A stretch of DNA of 56,732 bases from CAYVUI01 sp964454745 (lineage in GTDB: Bacteria > Planctomycetota > Phycisphaerae > Sedimentisphaerales > Anaerohalosphaeraceae), in contig CAYVUI010000010.1 of the NCBI GenBank assembly GCA_964454745.1, positions 1-56,732 of the forward strand, written 5' to 3'. The position numbers and the translations under genes are program-made. Below the pieces are notes generated by a model that did no database searches, was not told where the DNA came from, and saw only the letters and a list, made by a program, of their open reading frames with translations. Within the stretch, counting starts at the first letter, position 1. Each line of letters opens with the position of its first letter. Below, piece by piece: positions 44,096 through 52,772 of the stretch.

Positions 44096-45181
44096 TTATC
44101 TCTGGCACCACTGCTTCGCGGCCTCATACATCACCAAAATATTCTCCGTCGGGATATCATCCTGGAAATTATGCGTCGGCCCAATAAAGAATCCTCCGCT
44201 AACCGCCATCGCGTCAAGAAGCTCCCAGACCCCTTTTCGTATCTCCTCGGCACTTCCGTTGGGCAACAGCTCCTGCTCATCAACCCCGCCGGAAAAAACG
44301 ATTCGGTCTCCAAAATCCGCATTTAATTCATCCGGGGCCATACCGTTGGCTTTGACCTGGACCGGATCAAGGACATCCACTCCCGTATCAATCAAATCGT
44401 CAATGATCGCCCGGATTCCTCCGCACGAATGATGATAGTAATAACCTCCGTGTGATTTTACCACCTCGTTGATCCTGGCAAAAGCGGACATCAGCCTCTC
44501 TCGCCACATCTGCGGAGAAAAGATCATGCCGTTCTGTGACCCAAAATCATCGCCGATGCGCAAAAAATCAATCCCTCCTCCCGCGCTCGAAAGCATCCGA
44601 TCAATAAACGGGATCACAAACCCCAGTATCTTTTCGACAAACGCGTCAAATAATTCGGGTTCAATCGCCATCATCGTCCATGACCGCTCCAAGCCGACAA
44701 GACGCTGAATAAACTGAAGCACCGAAGGAGACGCGTCGCCCGGCGCGGTCATGATCGCGTATGAATCATATTGTCGCACCTGGCTGGGTAAGCTCGTAAA
44801 ATCAAACCACTCCAGATTCGGCCAGGGGTAATCATCCAGCTGACCTGCATCCTTAACTTCCGAAAGGGGATGAGTGACTTCCTCCCAGTAACCCCCTGTG
44901 TCACTGAAGGGTACATATCGAAACTCGGTACCCCAGATGTCGCGGATTATCCCTCGGTCATCATCACGAAGACCGGGTCCCACATAAACAGGCTCCACCC
45001 AGCGAAAATCGATATTCAGGTACTCAAGCAACGCCTCGTCATTCGCCAAGTTCAATTCCCTCAGAAGACGGGAACGAACCTCAGGAACATCACGGTAAAA
45101 AAAGGGAACACGATCCGAACTTTCATGCCTCATCGTACACATTACTCTTTCTCGGGCTGATATTTTGTTACGGATAGACAC
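44096..45181 (-). CDS. UROD/MtaA-superfamily protein, HSCG motif
   Basis: The product has 361 residues, starting at GTG 45181 behind AGAGGGAAAATCA. The opening ISARERVMCTMRHESSDRVPFFY is the family form. The core contains LRIGDDFGSQNGMIFSPQMWRERL and YYHHSCGGIRAIIDDLIDTGVDVLDPVQ (H251, C253), then FSGGVDEQELLPNG. GPTHNFQDDIPTENIL is the usual C-terminal block. It is the nearest relative here of the 39208 protein. The next gene downstream is the symporter. Function unknown. Confidence 0.86.
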   Translation of the reverse strand: MSIRNKISARERVMCTMRHESSDRVPFFYRDVPEVRSRLLRELNLANDEALLEYLNIDFRWVEPVYVGPGLRDDDRGIIRDIWGTEFRYVPFSDTGGYWEEVTHPLSEVKDAGQLDDYPWPNLEWFDFTSLPSQVRQYDSYAIMTAPGDASPSVLQFIQRLVGLERSWTMMAIEPELFDAFVEKILGFVIPFIDRMLSSAGGGIDFLRIGDDFGSQNGMIFSPQMWRERLMSAFARINEVVKSHGGYYYHHSCGGIRAIIDDLIDTGVDVLDPVQVKANGMAPDELNADFGDRIVFSGGVDEQELLPNGSAEEIRKGVWELLDAMAVSGGFFIGPTHNFQDDIPTENILVMYEAAKQWCQR

Positions 45182-45253
45182 TGATTTTCCCTCTGGCTTT
45201 CAGGGTTTCAATACTTTTTACAGGGTATTGAAAACTCGATTGATTATTGAATA

Positions 45254-46189
45254 TTACGTTTTTGAAGCCGCGATACCTGACAACTCTTCAATACTTTCAA
45301 GAGGCTTGATCTTGGAAACATGTGCCTGCCCCGCATCGTTGAGGGGCTGAATCGGAAGAAGAGGTATCCCGTTACCGATACCCAGCATTGAGACAGCATA
45401 CATAATACCCGAGATCCAGTTCCCACCATGTGAAACCTGGGAGATCTCCCTGAGCCCTGTCAATCGCTCCTGGAGCAATGAAACCATCTGGAGGTCCTTT
45501 TTTAGAGATGCCTGATAGATTGAAACAAACGTCAACGGATCAAAATTCGCACAAACCGGGACAATGCCGTTCGCTCCGATAGAAAATCCCCACTCAATGT
45601 CAACCTCACTGCCCTGCAGGAGGCTAACTCCATTTGCCCTGGCAACATCTAAAAGCTCAAGAAAATATTTCCTGTCTCCACTACTTTCTTTGATCGCCGT
45701 AAACCAACCCTGCTCACACATATAGCTCATCGCTGAGACGCTGATTGAACTTTGTGTGCAAGAGGGGATATTGTAACCAATAATATCCATAGAGGTTGCA
45801 TTTCGGCAGGCTGCAAAATGAGAAATCATCTCTTGGTCAGTTGCAAGTGAAATATAAAAAGTCGGTGTCACAGCGATCTGACCAAAACCGATCTCTTCAA
45901 GAATCCGGATTTTTTCCAAGGCACGTTTTGTCGAGGTCGTAATCACCCCGCCAAGCAAATGACAATCATCGCCTACCTCGTCATGGGCTATCTCCATGCA
46001 GCGAATCCACATACTTTCGGTCAGCAACGGCCCCATACCCGCTGACCCCCCGGCAAATATCCCATCAACACCCGCGTCGATGCATCGTCGGATTACCTGT
46101 CGAAAAGCCGTTTCATCAATATTGTAATACGTATCAACAGGGGTAATCACCGGAACGATTACACCTTTCAATTTATTCTGTTTACTCAT
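45254..46189 (-). CDS. DHDPS/N-acetylneuraminate lyase family aldolase
   Basis: The product has 311 residues. The class I aldolase barrel has GGSAG (48-52) at the GTTGE position, the conserved tyrosine Y139 (IIGYNIPS) and the Schiff-base lysine K167 (TAIKESSGD), with QGSEVDIEWGFSIGANG near 210-225. This family includes lyases acting on 2-keto-3-deoxy sugar acids. Next to the MR/MLE dehydratase the simplest guess is cleavage of a 2-keto-3-deoxy acid, but the specificity is not readable. GAGGTCTTT precedes the ATG. The 72-bp gap behind it holds a hairpin (45206-45233) without a T tract. Confidence 0.88.
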   Translation of the reverse strand: MSKQNKLKGVIVPVITPVDTYYNIDETAFRQVIRRCIDAGVDGIFAGGSAGMGPLLTESMWIRCMEIAHDEVGDDCHLLGGVITTSTKRALEKIRILEEIGFGQIAVTPTFYISLATDQEMISHFAACRNATSMDIIGYNIPSCTQSSISVSAMSYMCEQGWFTAIKESSGDRKYFLELLDVARANGVSLLQGSEVDIEWGFSIGANGIVPVCANFDPLTFVSIYQASLKKDLQMVSLLQERLTGLREISQVSHGGNWISGIMYAVSMLGIGNGIPLLPIQPLNDAGQAHVSKIKPLESIEELSGIAASKT

Positions 46190-46205
46190 AAAGACCTCAT
46201 ATCTC

Positions 46206-48290
46206 TCACTGCCACTGTTGTAACCAGAACTCGGATAAAAAGCTCAAGTCATTGATATCTATAATTCCATTCCCGTCAAAATCATTGACCAAGAAATCCA
46301 AATCCTCTTCATCGCCATTTAGACCAAGCCAATATCCGGATAATGCTGTAAAATCAAGGAAATTGGTTACCGAATCACTGATCGGGTCCGGCGGTAAATT
46401 TACCCCCGTCTTGCCCGAGAGTGAAATATTCTCAAAATTCGCCTCACATTTCATACCAATATTGTGGGAACATACTGCCATCCCAATACAAACAACCTCA
46501 CCCATTGGGATGACTGCAGGATTACCATAACCCGTCCAGCTATTTCCGTCAAGAGAGTAGAACCCCTGCAATGAATTTCCGTTTCGTTCTATTTTTATCC
46601 AGATTGGGAAAGATTGAGCCGTCGGAATGATACCCTGACTGCTGGCACCAGTCCCGTTGCGATACTGAAATGTCAAATTTCCGTCAGGCCGAATCACTGT
46701 AAAACCGTAAGAACTGTCCGGTGCAAGGCTTTCGCGCACCATTACCCCAGCCTTGGACCAGGTATCGACCGCGTCCATATCTTTTAACTTGACTGAGATA
46801 CTCCCGTCTCCAATCAGTTGTTTATAAACATACCGAAACTCATCGGACATATTCCAGATATCATTCCCGCTGCCGCGAACGCGGAAAGTGCCGTTCCGAT
46901 AGATCGCACCCCCGTTAATCGCAGAGTTTCCGACATCCTTAGTCTGCCATCCCGAAGGCAGATCCCACTTGCAAAACGAACGTAAAAGTGGGGTATCCAG
47001 TGTACGTGTAATCTGAAAAACACCATTGAGACTGCATCCTTCACCGCCGGCGTAAACAAAGACACGCTGAACACCACTGGCTACATCCACCACCGAACCG
47101 CCTGGGTGCAAACCATCCAGATGCCCACAACCCCCGCGATGATCATTTCGCTCCAGAAGCGTTCCCTCGTAACGCCAGTCTGTACTGCCCGCAAGCAGTG
47201 AATCAGGATCGATACTCCATAAATTAAGTGTCGAAATGGCCCCTCCCTCATAATCCGGCGGAGGACCACTGTAACGTGCGCTGTCCAGTACCTCAATTCG
47301 ACTCGTAACCGGATTGAATATGACCGCCGCGGTATCATGAGCCCAAACCCCGTTTGGACCCGCGAGAATACCGCTTGGCTTGGTTACAAAAGTCACATCT
47401 TCCCATGTATCACCCGGCTGATACTCATAAACATCTTGCGTCAGGGCAAAAGTTTCCCCAACTTCGCCCACCTCGGTGTTGAATTCACGTGACAGTAAGA
47501 GAATATGTCCGGGGCCCCATGTGACCGCCGCTGGCTCCTTGGGATTACTGATCAGACTCGAACCGGATACTGTCGTATTCCAGGGGCTCTCAAACCAGTA
47601 ATACCAGCCATTGATCGACCGACGAATCAGAGCAAAATCCGGGTCAGTGTCCCGCCGGCCATTGAATAAAAGCATATCAAATACAGGGTGATTCACAAGA
47701 TTCGGCCCCAAACCCTCATTAGGCTGACTTAGCTGAGAAAATGAAATCGAATAATAACCCCAGCTGAGACCGTCATCGAGTGAACGGAGTGCACCCCGGC
47801 CCGGGATGATAAATTCTCCTGCGCCATTGACGCCGATAGTCGACATCCCACCAGCGTTTGGTGCAGTGTCATTTTCAAAAAGAGGAACAAGATCAACCAT
47901 TGGGCCCCACGTCTCACCTCTGTCGACAGAACGAACATAAAAAGGGCCGCTGTAGGAATCATTACTATGCGGATATGTCGCGGTACAAGTCCCACATCCG
48001 CTGTGATAGATCTTTCGCCGAGAACAAACAATAATCGTATCACCCTTCATCGCCGCAACCGGCCATCCGAAGTGAAAATTATTCCCCCACAAATTCTCAC
48101 CCTCAGGCAGAATCACTGTCGATATCTCCATCAAACCAAGAGATTCCGCCTCAGTTAGGCGGTCCGCTTCTTCAGGGTCAATATGTAGATATGTGTCACG
48201 AATGTATTCACTGATCGGATCACCCAAACACGAACCGACACAAATACATAAACACAAAATGAGCAATTGAATATCAAATAGCTTGATCAA
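46206..48290 (-). CDS. secreted BNR/sialidase-like protein with dockerin-like end
   Basis: The product has 694 residues, starting at TTG 48290 with GGAG eight bases upstream. It has a signal peptide (residues about 6-23). The next 350 residues are a six-bladed-propeller candidate with Asp-box signatures SVDRGETWGPM and SLDDGLSWGYY, as in sialidases and other BNR proteins. The sialidase catalytic Arg triad is not evident, so the enzymatic role is open. Residues about 455-610 resemble a DUF1349/concanavalin-like module (DTWSKAGVMVRESL). The C-terminal 55 residues have two D-x-[DN]-x-D-like dockerin or EF-hand loops (NDFDGNGIIDINDLSFLSEFW). Confidence 0.82.
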   Translation of the reverse strand: MIKLFDIQLLILCLCICVGSCLGDPISEYIRDTYLHIDPEEADRLTEAESLGLMEISTVILPEGENLWGNNFHFGWPVAAMKGDTIIVCSRRKIYHSGCGTCTATYPHSNDSYSGPFYVRSVDRGETWGPMVDLVPLFENDTAPNAGGMSTIGVNGAGEFIIPGRGALRSLDDGLSWGYYSISFSQLSQPNEGLGPNLVNHPVFDMLLFNGRRDTDPDFALIRRSINGWYYWFESPWNTTVSGSSLISNPKEPAAVTWGPGHILLLSREFNTEVGEVGETFALTQDVYEYQPGDTWEDVTFVTKPSGILAGPNGVWAHDTAAVIFNPVTSRIEVLDSARYSGPPPDYEGGAISTLNLWSIDPDSLLAGSTDWRYEGTLLERNDHRGGCGHLDGLHPGGSVVDVASGVQRVFVYAGGEGCSLNGVFQITRTLDTPLLRSFCKWDLPSGWQTKDVGNSAINGGAIYRNGTFRVRGSGNDIWNMSDEFRYVYKQLIGDGSISVKLKDMDAVDTWSKAGVMVRESLAPDSSYGFTVIRPDGNLTFQYRNGTGASSQGIIPTAQSFPIWIKIERNGNSLQGFYSLDGNSWTGYGNPAVIPMGEVVCIGMAVCSHNIGMKCEANFENISLSGKTGVNLPPDPISDSVTNFLDFTALSGYWLGLNGDEEDLDFLVNDFDGNGIIDINDLSFLSEFWLQQWQ

Positions 48291-48308
48291 AAGAAAGACT
48301 CCATTTGC

Positions 48309-49181
48309 TTATTTCCATTTCGACGGAATAACCGAACAGTATCCCCGCAGTCTCACACGAAGTGTTTCTGAACCCTTATAACGGCGAACTGATCCATCAG
48401 CATACCCACCATTAAGTTCATACTCAAACGTGGGCATCTCACCCATAAGACCGTTATCGTCTTCCATAATCCACCAAGACGGGCCGTCGTCACCCGATCC
48501 TCCCCCGCGCCGTGCCCCCCGAAACGGATGGGTCGCCAGCCACCGGTTAGGACCCGTATTATTGATCTGCCCCCAAACGATTCGCTCTGCGAGGATCAGG
48601 CTATTCGAACTGTCTTTGCCAGGACCCTTGAATCCCGTACCTTTGTCCGAAAATAGTTGAGGGTTATTCCAGCCGTCATAATTCCATAAAATGAAATTGG
48701 TCGTTTTCAATACACCAGCCGGCCAGCCCCATGTACCGTTGGGGCCTCCCGAACCATACCGCCAGCGATCTTCCATGGTTCGGTTCGTGTCTTCATAATT
48801 CTGAGCATACTTGGTAAGCGGGCAGAAAAAAACATCCGGCTCCTTAATATAGGAATAAAGCTGCCACCCGACACTACCCCCGTTAAGACCGTTACTCAAA
48901 ACAGCGTCATTGGCGGAATGATAACTCAGCCAGGCCGGGTCCAGCGTCCATTGCTCAGGATCGGTTTCAATTCCCTGAATCGAAGGAGGCATCTGGCCCC
49001 ATTCAGACTGGTAAGAGTTTACCGCGATTACGATTTGATGCTGATTGCTTCCGCAAATTGCCATACGAGCTAATCCCTTCACCTTCTGAAGACTCGGCAA
49101 AAGAATGCTCATCAATAGAGCGATAATCGAAATAACTACCAGAAGTTCGATCAGTGTAAATCCTGTTTTGGTCCTTTTCAT
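48309..49181 (-). CDS. type II pseudopilin-like protein
   Basis: The product has 290 residues. KTG is followed by FTLIELLVVISIIALLMSILLPSL, a full class III prepilin leader and helix. The body (ARMAICGSNQHQIVIAVNSYQ, FFCPLT) fits the same planctomycete family as the 5577 gene. The C-terminal box is close to the H-X9-DG type but here reads YELNGGYADGSVR, so the His is replaced. GGAGTATTTCGCTC precedes ATG 49181. It lies between two secreted proteins of the catabolic run. A surface-fibre or secretion role is inferred. Confidence 0.86.
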   Translation of the reverse strand: MKRTKTGFTLIELLVVISIIALLMSILLPSLQKVKGLARMAICGSNQHQIVIAVNSYQSEWGQMPPSIQGIETDPEQWTLDPAWLSYHSANDAVLSNGLNGGSVGWQLYSYIKEPDVFFCPLTKYAQNYEDTNRTMEDRWRYGSGGPNGTWGWPAGVLKTTNFILWNYDGWNNPQLFSDKGTGFKGPGKDSSNSLILAERIVWGQINNTGPNRWLATHPFRGARRGGGSGDDGPSWWIMEDDNGLMGEMPTFEYELNGGYADGSVRRYKGSETLRVRLRGYCSVIPSKWK

Positions 49182-49210
49182 GAGCGAAATACTCCTTTAG
49201 TAAAGACTGC

Positions 49211-50848
49211 TTAATATCCAAGCAGCCATTCGTTCGCAAGGATCGAAAGATCATCGCTGTCCACGGTGCAATCCTTATTCAAATCACCAGCGTGGCCCAT
49301 TTGGTTCATCCAGACTCCTTCGCAGTCCACAGGCGCCGGACTCGCGGCAAGGGTCGAAATTCCATATTTCTCTTCGAGATAAGAGGTCAAAAGTTCATAT
49401 TCCTCGATCGCAAAATGCTTATTATAGATCACAATCTCAGCGATATCCCCTTTAAAGAACGTATCCGGTCCCGCGTTAGCACTGCTCGCAGCGATACGAG
49501 TACGCAAATGATTCACCGGGACCGCTGTCGCACCCTGCGTTGCCTTGTAATAATCATAATTCATCCATTGGCGAACATAATCATTTGCCCACCATCCAGC
49601 CTGAAGAATCACCCACTGATCGTTCGTAACCGGTGCAAATGCGCCCGGGGTCTTAATACTCCCTGTCGAATCACGTGAATGAGAACGCCACCAGCCCGCC
49701 GCCGTATAACTGCCCCAAAGATACTGGCTTCCACTGCCGGCACCGCTTTCATAAGCCGTCCGAATCACATTGGTCGTATCCGTCACGGTGTCAAAATCAG
49801 CTTTGCAGACAATGACCCACAAAAATCGGTCCGTATTAAATCCGCTGTTGGGTCCGATCTCAAGATAATCATCCCCGTCAAAATGAAGAGCCGGATAACC
49901 GTTAATCGCGTTTGGTACATACTCGGGCATTGAGAACAAACTCGACACACCGGCATGAGCCTCATTGCCCGATTGATCAATCATTTCGATAACACGAAGT
50001 GTACCTTCATCATCACCAACCACGACATGCTCACTGTCAAGATGAGCAATCAATGAATCCGTCACCGGAAGTGCAAGCTGCTTGTATTGCCCCGCACGCG
50101 TGTTGGCCACAACATCCTCCCAGGAGGTACCGAAGATCATCTCATCCACATTGACCGTATCGCTCCCGCTGCCGATACTGATCCACAGCTTCGTGATCGT
50201 CGTACTTACATCCGATTGGACATGCAGATCCCAGTAAAAATCGTGCGCCGGTTCATCCCGAACAATATCATCTTCCTCGAACAGTTTCATATAGATATCA
50301 TCCGGCAGGCCTGTGCGAAAGACCATCTTTCCCGTTACCAGGCATGTCGTTGACGTTTTATAAAAACCATGTCCCGTATCCGCTGTAACCCCCTCATAAT
50401 CAATAAACATCTGGTCATTACTTCCGAACGCAAAACGGATCACATCCGCGTTATCTACTGCCTTTAATCGAAGCAGGTTTACATACTCATCCGCGGTATT
50501 CGGGTCAGAATCCTGACGGTTATACAGACAGCTGAAATAAAGCACCGTTTCACTTGTAGGATCCGTTTCTATCGTTGAAGCAAGGTCACGATAGGAATTT
50601 ACACCAAAACTATTCGCTGCTACTCGTCCGCCGGTTACCGTTTTCCCGTAACCCACTGGCGGAATAAGGTTATTAATCGACGTCTCAAAACCCGAGGAAA
50701 TCCATGCGCCCGAAAAACCAGTTCCACCTGCCTGGCCGTCAAGATCCGCTCCGCTGTAGTCAAATCCCTCGTAAACAAAAACATTGCCAATACAAAGATT
50801 GCTTGCCAGCAGGACGCTCAATATCGTAAAATAAAGTACAGCTTTCAT
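49211..50848 (-). CDS. secreted LamG-domain protein with dockerin-like end
   Basis: The product has 545 residues with a signal peptide (1-21). Residues about 24-260 form a beta-rich N-terminal module. Residues about 270-480 are a LamG/concanavalin-like domain (ALHFDGDDYLEIGPNSGFN, IAEIVIYNKHFAIEEYELL). The C-terminus has GDLNKDCTVDSDDLSILANEW, one dockerin-like repeat. The LamG part is clearly related to those of the two following genes (WVIVCKADFD, LWGSYT, LRTRIAASS). AGGAGTCTGACAT precedes the ATG. It is probably a surface glycan-binding protein. Confidence 0.85.
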   Translation of the reverse strand: MKAVLYFTILSVLLASNLCIGNVFVYEGFDYSGADLDGQAGGTGFSGAWISSGFETSINNLIPPVGYGKTVTGGRVAANSFGVNSYRDLASTIETDPTSETVLYFSCLYNRQDSDPNTADEYVNLLRLKAVDNADVIRFAFGSNDQMFIDYEGVTADTGHGFYKTSTTCLVTGKMVFRTGLPDDIYMKLFEEDDIVRDEPAHDFYWDLHVQSDVSTTITKLWISIGSGSDTVNVDEMIFGTSWEDVVANTRAGQYKQLALPVTDSLIAHLDSEHVVVGDDEGTLRVIEMIDQSGNEAHAGVSSLFSMPEYVPNAINGYPALHFDGDDYLEIGPNSGFNTDRFLWVIVCKADFDTVTDTTNVIRTAYESGAGSGSQYLWGSYTAAGWWRSHSRDSTGSIKTPGAFAPVTNDQWVILQAGWWANDYVRQWMNYDYYKATQGATAVPVNHLRTRIAASSANAGPDTFFKGDIAEIVIYNKHFAIEEYELLTSYLEEKYGISTLAASPAPVDCEGVWMNQMGHAGDLNKDCTVDSDDLSILANEWLLGY

Positions 50849-50889
50849 ATGTCAGACTCCTCTTGAATAAAGGATATTTTTATCAGCAA

Positions 50890-52698
50890 TTATTGAACAG
50901 ACAGCCACTCCGTGGCGAACAGACCAAGATCACCGAAATTCACCTCGCAATCCTCGTTCATATCAACAAGCCAGCTTTCACCGGACGCCTGAATCCCAAA
51001 ACAATCCGTCAAGGGCTCAAGCGCGACCTGCTGTCCGCCATAACCGTATTTCATCTCCAGATAATTTGACACACTCAGAATCTCAACCGGCGTCAAGCCC
51101 GTGTTGTAGACGATGATTTCAGCAATATTTCCGCCAAAACGGTGACCATCTTCAAGGTTTCCGGTAAAGCCAAACTGATCCGTTTCAAATACCGCCCCAA
51201 TCACACTGCCTCGATGAATCGGGGTACTGAAATAATCCGGGTTGTCTTCTATCGCCTGATCGCCCACGATATCGCTCAGCCCATCCGGAACCGTGCTTTT
51301 CGCGTCTGCAAGCGTCGGGGCAGATTCAGATACCGGGTTCACATACTGATCAATATCACCGTCCATCACCTGGTTTGGATCCCAGAGCCCAACAACAGCG
51401 TTCCAGCCGTAAACGCCCTCACCCTCATCACTTACTTCACCCCGCCACTCACCAATACGGGTTCGCGTAAACGACATTACCGTATTATTTGCCGTCCGAC
51501 TGCCCCAGACATAATTAAAATACGTATAGAAAAACTCGTAGCCCGAGCTAAGCAAAGACCGCCAGCCCGCGGAACTGGGCTGCTTATCCTTATAAACGAT
51601 AAACCACGTAAAGCGGTTCTTCACAAAATCAGTATCATTGGAATTGACAACCAGGGCCTTGAAATTCGACTCAAGCCCGTCCCCGCTGTCAAAATCAAGT
51701 GAATCAAAATCGCCATCGCTAACCAGCCTTGGACGGCTCGCCGAGTCAAACATTACCGCATCATTGCCATGTCCGCTTAAATCTGTCCACGAGTCTACAT
51801 AATACGCGTCATCACCAGCGTCATACGTCGTGACCGCGGAGTCTGGTTGAAAATGCATAATCATATCGTGAGTTATCGGAACGGATAGCTGTCCCTGCGG
51901 AGTAATATATTTATCTGTTAAATAAGTCTCAATAAGTTCTCGATCAGAATCATCAATTCCCATCGCCGTGTCATAGATCAAAATTTCAGCCACATACCCT
52001 GCGAAAAATGAGTCAGGCGTATCTGTCGAAGAGGCGCCAATGCGAGTCCGAATATGTCCTGAAGGCAAAGCGTCCGCTCCGGCAAGCCCCCCCGAGTAAA
52101 CTCCATCAAGCCACTGCCGAATCGAATCGCCATTCCAGCTGCCGGTCACGACATACCACTGATTTGAATTCGCCGCCGCCCCCCGAGCCTTGTTTGAACC
52201 TGCAATACTTCGTGCATGGCTGTAAATGCTATCCGCATACGTGTAACTGCCCCATAAGTATGGATTCGCTGTGCCATCACCCCGGTCTGAATACCCGCTG
52301 CGAAGAATATTCGCTGTTACAGATGTATCATCCGCCTTGACCACAATAAACCAGGTTAGTTGATTTGTATCCAGAGCACTCGTTGACCCGACAGTCAAAT
52401 TATCATTCGTACCGTCAAAACGAACTACCGGCATAATCAAACCATTGGGCATAATCTCATCCACCATCAATGGGCGAGAATCCGGGCTTTCCGGTGCGGG
52501 AGTCTCTCCGATTGCGTTATTATTTCCCCCGTTTGCCGCCTGGTCATACCACGTCATAATCTTGCCGCTCGGAGTCAAATTCGCTGACGTACCGTCAAAA
52601 GCAGCAATCAAATTATCCGTCACCGGAACCGCCCCCCAACATATACCGGCAAACAAAAACATACCAACCAACATTATAATTAACGCTTTTTTATCCAT
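50890..52698 (-). CDS. secreted protein with two LamG domains and dockerin-like end
   Basis: The product has 602 residues from ATG 52698 (AGGAGTCAAAATC upstream; the frame to 52716 is not needed). A signal peptide (ALIIMLVGMFLFAGICWG region) is followed by a first LamG domain (about 22-250) nearly copied from the 52773 protein. A second LamG domain (about 255-550) follows with similar motifs (FTWFIVYKD, YVWGSRT). It ends in DMNEDCEVNFGDLGLFATEW. It has no PEP-CTERM signal, unlike its neighbour. Function is probably binding of the target glycan. Confidence 0.85.
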   Translation of the reverse strand: MDKKALIIMLVGMFLFAGICWGAVPVTDNLIAAFDGTSANLTPSGKIMTWYDQAANGGNNNAIGETPAPESPDSRPLMVDEIMPNGLIMPVVRFDGTNDNLTVGSTSALDTNQLTWFIVVKADDTSVTANILRSGYSDRGDGTANPYLWGSYTYADSIYSHARSIAGSNKARGAAANSNQWYVVTGSWNGDSIRQWLDGVYSGGLAGADALPSGHIRTRIGASSTDTPDSFFAGYVAEILIYDTAMGIDDSDRELIETYLTDKYITPQGQLSVPITHDMIMHFQPDSAVTTYDAGDDAYYVDSWTDLSGHGNDAVMFDSASRPRLVSDGDFDSLDFDSGDGLESNFKALVVNSNDTDFVKNRFTWFIVYKDKQPSSAGWRSLLSSGYEFFYTYFNYVWGSRTANNTVMSFTRTRIGEWRGEVSDEGEGVYGWNAVVGLWDPNQVMDGDIDQYVNPVSESAPTLADAKSTVPDGLSDIVGDQAIEDNPDYFSTPIHRGSVIGAVFETDQFGFTGNLEDGHRFGGNIAEIIVYNTGLTPVEILSVSNYLEMKYGYGGQQVALEPLTDCFGIQASGESWLVDMNEDCEVNFGDLGLFATEWLSVQ

Positions 52699-52772
52699 GA
52701 TTTTGACTCCTGGCACCCTAAGTTAAAAATGGCCGGGGCGTTCTATCACCCCGGCCATTCGAATCGTTAAAA

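Noticed and set aside
22945..45181. Reading the UROD-family genes as haem-pathway uroporphyrinogen decarboxylases
   Set aside because: Six copies in a sulfatase locus, no other tetrapyrrole genes, and HxC or HxDG motifs in place of UroD active-site residues.
45206..45233. Hairpin TTTCAATAC/GTATTGAAA between two run genes as a terminator
   Set aside because: No T tract follows on either strand; at most it is an mRNA processing or stability element.
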